Positions 57,930-64,000 of a stretch of 64,000 nt of DNA are shown one piece after another (the first letter of the stretch is position 1; each line of letters starts with the position of its first letter). This stretch comes from Sympetrum striolatum. Taxonomy: Eukaryota; Arthropoda; Insecta; Odonata; Libellulidae. The position numbers and the translations under genes were made by a program. The notes under the pieces are model-generated. The model worked only from the letters and a program-made list of their open reading frames with translations. It was not told the DNA's origin and did no database searches. The DNA lies in the NCBI GenBank assembly GCA_947579665.1, contig OX388345.1, positions 68,315,454 to 68,379,453 on the forward strand, read 5' to 3'.

Positions 57930-58480
57930 ATCAAAAAACAAAAACCGATCGCCCAGCGGGTCGTAATCGACCGGTTACTCACCCCCATACTTCACAATCA
58001 CAGCTTCATTTCCTCCCCTCCCATCCCCTCTCAATTAACCGGTCATCTCCCCCTCCCTCCTCGGCTCCTAATTCCTCCCTAATAGCCAAAATGACTCTTA
58101 AATCCACTGTGCACTGAGTGTGCGTCCATTGGGATATTTCTGCCGAAGATTTTGATCGATGGGCCCTTGATTCGGGGAGATGGAGGCGATAATTGGCGGG
58201 GGAATCGTTGGGCATGGGTGTCAGGGGTCGTCCGGATCTGAATAAAGACACCCGATATATAACCGCGCGACGAAAAACGAATTGAAAAAGGGTCAATAAT
58301 AACCGGTCCGACTCCATTTTTTCCGGTGAACTCCCTCCCGAAGTGCGCAAAAACGAAACAGATGAAGTTCGGGGAAGCGATTCGGGAGAATTGATTTATC
58401 TGGATTGGTTTTCGATCCTTTATTCCCTTTGTTCGCGATCGTCGATGAGCATTCATCATGCCCCGGTTATAAATTACGCG
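57930..58480. other. GC-richer island with several ACCGGT sites
   Basis: CpG- and GC-enriched; 58000-58080 is pyrimidine-rich. accggtta, aaccggtc and aaccggtcc occur at about 57970, 58038 and 58302, near the two AACCGGTT at 57.4 kb. Candidate regulatory block or more hAT-derived sequence. No coding evidence. Confidence 0.35.
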
Positions 58481-58889
58481 AAAGAACGGAGAAAAATAAA
58501 AATGATGCGAATCCCCAATTCGAGGTAGACCCATGATGCGGAGGGAATTCTTTTTTTTATTTCAATCGGAGATAATGGATGATGTAATGAACACCTGAGC
58601 TTGGGAATAATCTAGAGAGTATATTCGAATTTTCGAGAGACAATAAAGCTGATTAATATTGCTTATTGGGATTCTGAGGAGGGAAAATAAAACAATTCCT
58701 CGCTCGATATAGGTTTCCTAATAGCGATGCCGAGTGGAAAAATAATTTGGATTTCAGCAGTTCGTGGTATCCCGGGAGATTAAATAGGGTCAAGTAAAAT
58801 GGATTGGAAGTGGCAAGTTGGTTATTTATTCCGCGCTGATGTTTTTATATCGACTCAGACTTAAATTAGCCGAATGCAATTTGCGAATT

Positions 58890-59215
58890 ACAATCTAAAC
58901 GCGCTTATACTCCTGTCGTATGTATACGAATGCTGACATTCGAGGAAATTTTGTCGTTTAGTTCGAATGTTTGGGAATCTAAACATTTATGCTTAGTCTT
59001 TCATAAATTAAAACATTAAACAGAGTTGTTGAGACACTGAATTAATTTAAAACCAAAAACGTATTTATGTTCCTGTCGATTGTGTGTAAATGCTTAAATT
59101 CGAGAAAATTTAGACGTAATGCTAACATTTTGCGATCTAAATATTTTTTTTTAGTATTTCATCATTAAAATATTAAAATTTAAAATTATTGAAGAGCCCA
59201 ATGAATTTATAAACG
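58890..59215 (+). repeat. Diverged tandem duplication, period 160 bp
   Basis: cctgtcg at 58912 and 59072 anchors two copies sharing cg..tta...tcctgtcg, tgt.ta..aatgct.a.attcgag, aaattt..g.cgt.a, gatctaaa.att, ttagt.tttcat and taaaa.attaaa.tt. Copies are about 58890-59050 and 59051-59215. Non-coding. Confidence 0.65.
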
Positions 59216-60149
59216 ATTTATATTAATTCATAATAATTTACAATCTTGCTTAACTTTTAAATGAATCGCCTCGATCGCATGAAGCTATCTATTTAAATAG
59301 GATTTTTAATGGGTTTAGCAAACATATACGAATTTGAATAAAACATCGATAAATTATTTCGAATCGATATATTAGAAAATTATAAATATTTACCAGGAAA
59401 CGAGTTCGTTTATGCTATTCCGTAATAACATCTAAAATGTTTTTAAAGGAATATCTGAATCATAATAAATTTTGAAAAATGAGATATTATTTTGAGCAAA
59501 GAATTCCAATTGATTATATATATTCTTTGAAATTACGAAAACAAATAAGGAATCAAATTATTTTAAATCGGATCCAAAAATGAATGGATTCATAACAATC
59601 GCCAACTGAGTAAATTATTTATTATTTTCTATTCACAATAATTTACCACACTTTCCAATCGTATTTCTGTACATCTTTCTCTTTTCTTGCATTTAGTTCT
59701 CCTAAATCAATCCTTATGTTCTGAAACATACAACTACGGATCAATTACAGTTTCTTATCAAACCTTTTTCGCTTATTTAGAACATTCATAAAGTCTGATC
59801 TATCTGTAGACAATCCTCTTAGCCTCCTTTATTTACTATCGAGACTATTAAGTATTCTTGTCGTTATATTTGATTTTGGTATATCACAATAATATTCAAA
59901 AAGAGTACAGGAGTTCACTTTTAGCACAAGTTAATACCATTATGTAAAACTTTTCACTTTTGTTAAAAAGGCTTAGAGTAGACTTGTAGATAAAACCATC
60001 AGGAGATATGAGTGTTTGGAAATAGGCTTTAAGGCTAAATGTGATCCATAGGATACGGGTTGGATAACTGTTTTCTAGCATGTTTTACACCCCCATGTTA
60101 TGGTAACATTTATCCTCTGATGACTATATATTCACCTGTACGCATTTAC
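59216..60149. other. AT-rich non-coding stretch
   Basis: Nothing recognised. Confidence 0.5.
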
Positions 60150-60350
60150 TTTCTCAGGACGTTTGCAAAACATTTGGCGATTCCCCAACCAATGCAGAAT
60201 CATAGACACTTATCACCAACCGCACATCAACCTTCTCAGACATCTCTCTCGAAAACTTTGGCAACAATTTACATACATGAAATACTTCAAAACAGCATTG
60301 GGTAAACTCCGTATTTACGGGCTCGTCTATTCGGCAAAGTCGCCATAAAT
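60150..60350 (+). pseudogene. Possible jockey-like LINE C-terminal fragment
   Basis: The plus frame LQNIWRFPN...INLLRHLSRKLWQQF...LGKLRIY loosely resembles the LQNKxLRxIxxxP...I...L...A.KF...L end of jockey-type proteins. Weak; no diagnostic motif. Confidence 0.2.
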
Positions 60351-60359
60351 AATTCATTT

Positions 60360-60680
60360 TTCACATCAAACGAGTTTCTTCGGGGCGTAAGAGATTGAGT
60401 GTCCTCATCCAGTGCCTTTTAATTCTCGAAAAAAGTTCCCTATTCAAGAGGGTCTTCCCCTTTCAAATAAACACTCTCTGCGACCGAGCCTGACGGGAAG
60501 CATCGTTTCAAAAATACACCTGCTTCTATGTATAACGCCTTGTGATTCATTTAGAACGTCTCTTCATTTTGACGGTACCTTCAAAGGTAAACAAGCAGGT
60601 GCTCGAATTATTTCACAACCTCCGTTCGCCACCCACGTTCGTTTAGCTGTCGATTCGCCTCGGTAAAGTCATCGCTGATT
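60360..60680. other. GC/CpG-richer island
   Basis: CpG-richer patch between AT-rich flanks. 84-aa plus-strand frame with no known relative. Confidence 0.3.
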
Positions 60681-63189
60681 CGACGCCACTCACGCGTGAA
60701 GCATATCAGATTTGGTTTTATATAGACCCAGAAAAATGTACGTGCCAATTATCAAGCGGATTTTTCGAAATAAAAACCATCTGGTGCGTATTATTCTTTC
60801 GCGAATCTACTACGACACTTATTCCCAAAGTAGGTTTACCGCTCCCTGGAAGAAGGGGAGGTCTGGGCTGAACTATGCGGAATCTGGATGGGAGAAAAAC
60901 GAGGATAGGGACTACGGTGACCAAATTAAAAACTTGGTGGTGTATGTGAAGTTTACCTAGTATTGGATTATTAGCAGTAAGGCATTGATTGGCTGACAAA
61001 TATATATAGATCTTTTATTGGTGAGGTTGCGCACGTTTGGACCTCTCTTTCACCTAAACTGAGACATGGTGGATATGACTGTTTGAAGTATTAACAACTG
61101 ATATTGATAATAATCGTGCTGATATTCTATGGCAATAAGTATGAGTAGATTCATAGATTTTCTTTAAGTTTTCTAGTGTCTAGCTCGATAACATATTTAT
61201 CTGCGGCCATTTTATTTCTGGTATGATCACCAGAAAATTTTAAAACTTTAACATTTCGCTTTCCCAGTATCATTAAAACATTTGTAACCTTCGCAATAGA
61301 GTTGATATTTATTGTTAGGAATTCCTTTTGAAGCGAAAAATAAAATAGCAAATATAATGCCCATGAAATAAAACCGAGTTCTCAGAGAATGGAGTACGCA
61401 ACCGTGAAATCGAATTTTTGTATTCCAAAATTATTAAAAAGGAATTAATAGAACCTTGCAGCTCCTTAAATTTAAAATTATTTAAATACCCTTTTATACC
61501 TGTAAAGCCATCATTTGGATAAGATAACGATAGAAAAAGTTACGCATCTAAATTCCGTGTTATAAATATGATGAGTGACAAAAAATGAAACTTTGTTTGT
61601 AATGAACACTGAATTATTTTCCTATTAAAAAAATTGTTAATGTAGTCTTTTATATTGGAATTTAAAGTACGTAAAAAGTTAATTATTTTTTCCAATGTAT
61701 CTTCAACATGAAATTGGATTTATTAACTGGAATCATTTGAAAAACTCGGAACTTGTTATAAAAGGTTACGAATACGTATGGAATTTTTTATGACAAAGAC
61801 ATTTAAATATACTTCATTATGTCTACATCAAAATAATTAAGATTGAAAAATAAAATATTGTCGTTCTAATACTTAATACATCATTAAAATAAGAACAACT
61901 TAAAATGATACGGTGATCCTCTAATAATGTAGGTAATAATGGTGAATTTTACAAGCATGCATAGAAATGATTACGGCATCGAATCCCAGAATATTGAACT
62001 TCGTCTACTGTTACTACTAATTAGGCCTTTCAGTAAACATAAAAACAAGCCAAAGCGCTTCCTCCTTTTCCAAAATAGATAGACATGGAGAATCAAAGGA
62101 TAGGATGAGTCTATTTTGACAAACCTGACAGTTACCCGATATCCTATAGCCGACTCTCAACGTACTTTAGTTATTTAATACTTCCAGCTTCACTGTTTGA
62201 TAACAGATCAAAGTGGCAGAGTCCTAGGCATTTATAAATTCGGAATCCTGAAAAATAAAGACAGGATGTGTAATTAATTGAAATTGATGTTAAGTACATG
62301 AATGAAATGTTTCTTAAATTTGTAAAACTAACACTCATGAAGCCATTGACAAAATCTTTGTGATAACAGGTGTTACAGCAGTAGTTATCGGAAATATAGA
62401 TAAGATAGTGAGAGAATAATATTGGCATAATAAAAAAAAATATTTTTAAAACTGAGTAATAATCAAACAAAAGGATTGCGTTTAAAACATGGCTACATTT
62501 CTTAAAGGAATATAACAGCCTCAATAATTGAATGTACATTTCATAACATGGTCCCCAAAAGCTTTGCATTAGTAGATGAAATTGGAAATTCAAATAATCA
62601 TTATTTTGTTCAGGATACTAAAGTATGGCTACTATCAATTCAAAAATTTAATTTTGCGAAATCATTATAATTGATTATCAACAAGAATATGATGTACCTA
62701 TCCAGCACAATATGTTGCATCGAGAAGGTTAAATGCTTTTCGAAGTTCCACTACTTAACAAATAAAGGAAGCCAATGTGTTTGTATTTACAGTATTATTA
62801 TACTGTCCATATATAGTTAACTTTATATCGATAATGAATCAGATAAGACATAAACAACTTTAAAATATTTCGCCCTAAAACGTAAAGAGATGGAAGAGTA
62901 TATGAATTGATTTAAATTGGTAACTCATAACAAAAGTGAAAATAGAAACAGAAGTCAACGAATAGATTAAGCCACCAACCATACAATTCTAGGAATAAAA
63001 AATAGAAGGAAAATAAAATGAAAAAGTCAACGAGAAAAAAATAGAAACAGACTGTCAAGGGAGAGAACACGAGAAAACGAGTGGAAACTCCTGAAACCCC
63101 TCTCTCACGCGATTTTATCCATTCCGAACACCAGCGATAAAAAGCGCAACCAAAAAAAGCAGCTCAGACAGAGACTGAGAGAAGACAGA
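60681..63189. other. AT-rich non-coding stretch
   Basis: No gene recognised. The longest frame (62171-62593, minus, 140 aa) is hydrophobic and Phe/Tyr/Cys-rich with no known relative, and is not clearly beyond chance. 62990-63090 is purine-rich. Confidence 0.45.
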
Positions 63190-63490
63190 TATTATATAGA
63201 CATAAAAGCACTGCCAGTGACTTCTTTAGAGGAAATCCCCGGCATTGGGAGATGGAGAGGAGGGAGGGATGGAAAAAACGTCGAGGAGAACGTGATACTC
63301 CCGCGCTGTCACGTGGACATTACGCCCACCGTGTTGGGGTGGGTTAGCAGCGAGGGATGTGCGGCCACGCACCCCGCACTGTTCGCGTGTCCATCCACCG
63401 GCTCCTGACACCTTCCCTCCTCCCTCGACGCCTCGTCCCTCACCCCTTCCCTCACCCACTCCCTCACACCCTCACCCTCAGCCTAACCCT
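63190..63490. other. GC/CpG-richer island with pyrimidine tract
   Basis: CpG-rich 63240-63400 (aacgtcgagg, cgcgctgtcacgtgg with an E-box), then C/T-rich ccctcaccc-type repeats (63410-63490). The minus strand of the latter is G-rich. No coding evidence. Confidence 0.35.
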
Positions 63491-64000
63491 TCACTACATA
63501 CTGGATGTATGGTATTTAAATATGTTTACACCTGTGTATTATTGTTATATACAGTTGTGAATTTATCAAAATATTACATTTTTATTGCTATATGTTCGTA
63601 GTAAAATGGAAAACACTTAGATAAATGTAAACGTGACTACGCTTATTGATAAATCTCATATATCTACAGATTGATTGTGTATTTATAAAATTGAATCATT
63701 TTTCTTACCATTTTCTTTTAGTTATTAATATCGTTAGGTTTGCGGAAGTTTTTCACGCCCCCTTTACAGCGGGTGTTTTCCTGCAGTGGAGATTTTTTTT
63801 CCTAAGAATTTCTTAAGATTTATACATCCACAATTTTTCTTATATTTTCTAATACTATCTCTTCAAGTTTATTATTTTTTTCTATGACTATGTGTTAGAT
63901 GGAAGAGGAGACTTTTAGTCTTAATTTCCCCCGAATAAAGACGTATTATTATTACTATCCCTTACCCCTACCATCGTCCAGTTCTACACCCACACCCTCT
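63491..64000. other. AT-rich non-coding stretch
   Basis: Nothing recognised to the end of the window. Confidence 0.5.

Noticed and set aside
62171..62593. 140-aa minus-strand open frame
   Set aside because: Hydrophobic, Phe/Tyr/Cys-rich and AT-encoded, with no recognisable domain. One frame of this length is about what chance allows in 64 kb of such DNA.

Overview
This is a gene-poor 64-kb stretch of eukaryotic nuclear DNA, most likely from an arthropod and probably an insect. The background is AT-rich and full of stops. It holds several classes of degraded transposable element, tRNA-derived SINEs and isolated GC/CpG-richer islands. There are no operons, Shine-Dalgarno sites or dense ORFs. 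The transposon types (RTE/BovB-like LINE, CR1/jockey-like LINE, Penelope-like GIY-YIG element, hAT end) suit arthropods, but I cannot name the species. No host gene can be called with confidence. The window reads as intergenic sequence or as the inside of very large introns.

The only clearly intact coding unit is a full-length RTE/BovB-like non-LTR retrotransposon at 16754-20090. It is flanked by a perfect 10-bp target-site duplication. It has a short ORF1 overlapping a 987-aa endonuclease/reverse-transcriptase ORF2 through a TAATG stop-start signal, and a very short 3' UTR made of a 14-bp perfect palindrome and an ATG-repeat tail. A decayed fragment of a related element lies at about 47.48-47.65 kb. 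Other retroelement debris: a Penelope-like C-terminus with GIY-YIG nuclease (3.45-3.88 kb, minus) followed by a hammerhead-like fold; CR1/jockey-like RT remnants (24.3-24.9, 40.3-40.5, 51.3, 54.4 kb); two copies of one tRNA-derived SINE (4.13 and 35.58 kb) and a possible third tRNA-like element (57.7 kb).

A 220-bp foldback at 14.2-14.4 kb has two divergent arms, each with a hammerhead-like motif (CTGANGA, stem II, GAAAC, GTC) related to the sequence downstream of the Penelope-like fragment. Other foldbacks are a 119-bp hairpin at 11.0 kb, near-perfect hairpins at 38.3, 41.1, 51.4 and 53.3 kb, and a 179-bp MITE-like element with 19-bp perfect terminal inverted repeats at 55.4 kb.

The most pervasive unexplained signal is local, diverged tandem duplication. 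At least eight sites (9.7, 12.5, 15.5, 20.9, 29.6, 47.3, 51.1 and 58.9 kb) hold adjacent or nearby copies of 100-450 bp non-coding blocks, each pair with a different sequence and period.

Possible host-gene signals are weak. One is a 76-bp candidate exon on the minus strand (45911-45986) with canonical splice sites. Another is an open frame ending in a perfect CAG|GTAAGT at 28583, which could be an exon end or a recursive-splicing ratchet point. There is also a candidate TATA/Inr promoter near 4.97 kb. About a dozen GC/CpG-richer islands are candidate regulatory DNA, but sequence alone cannot prove that.
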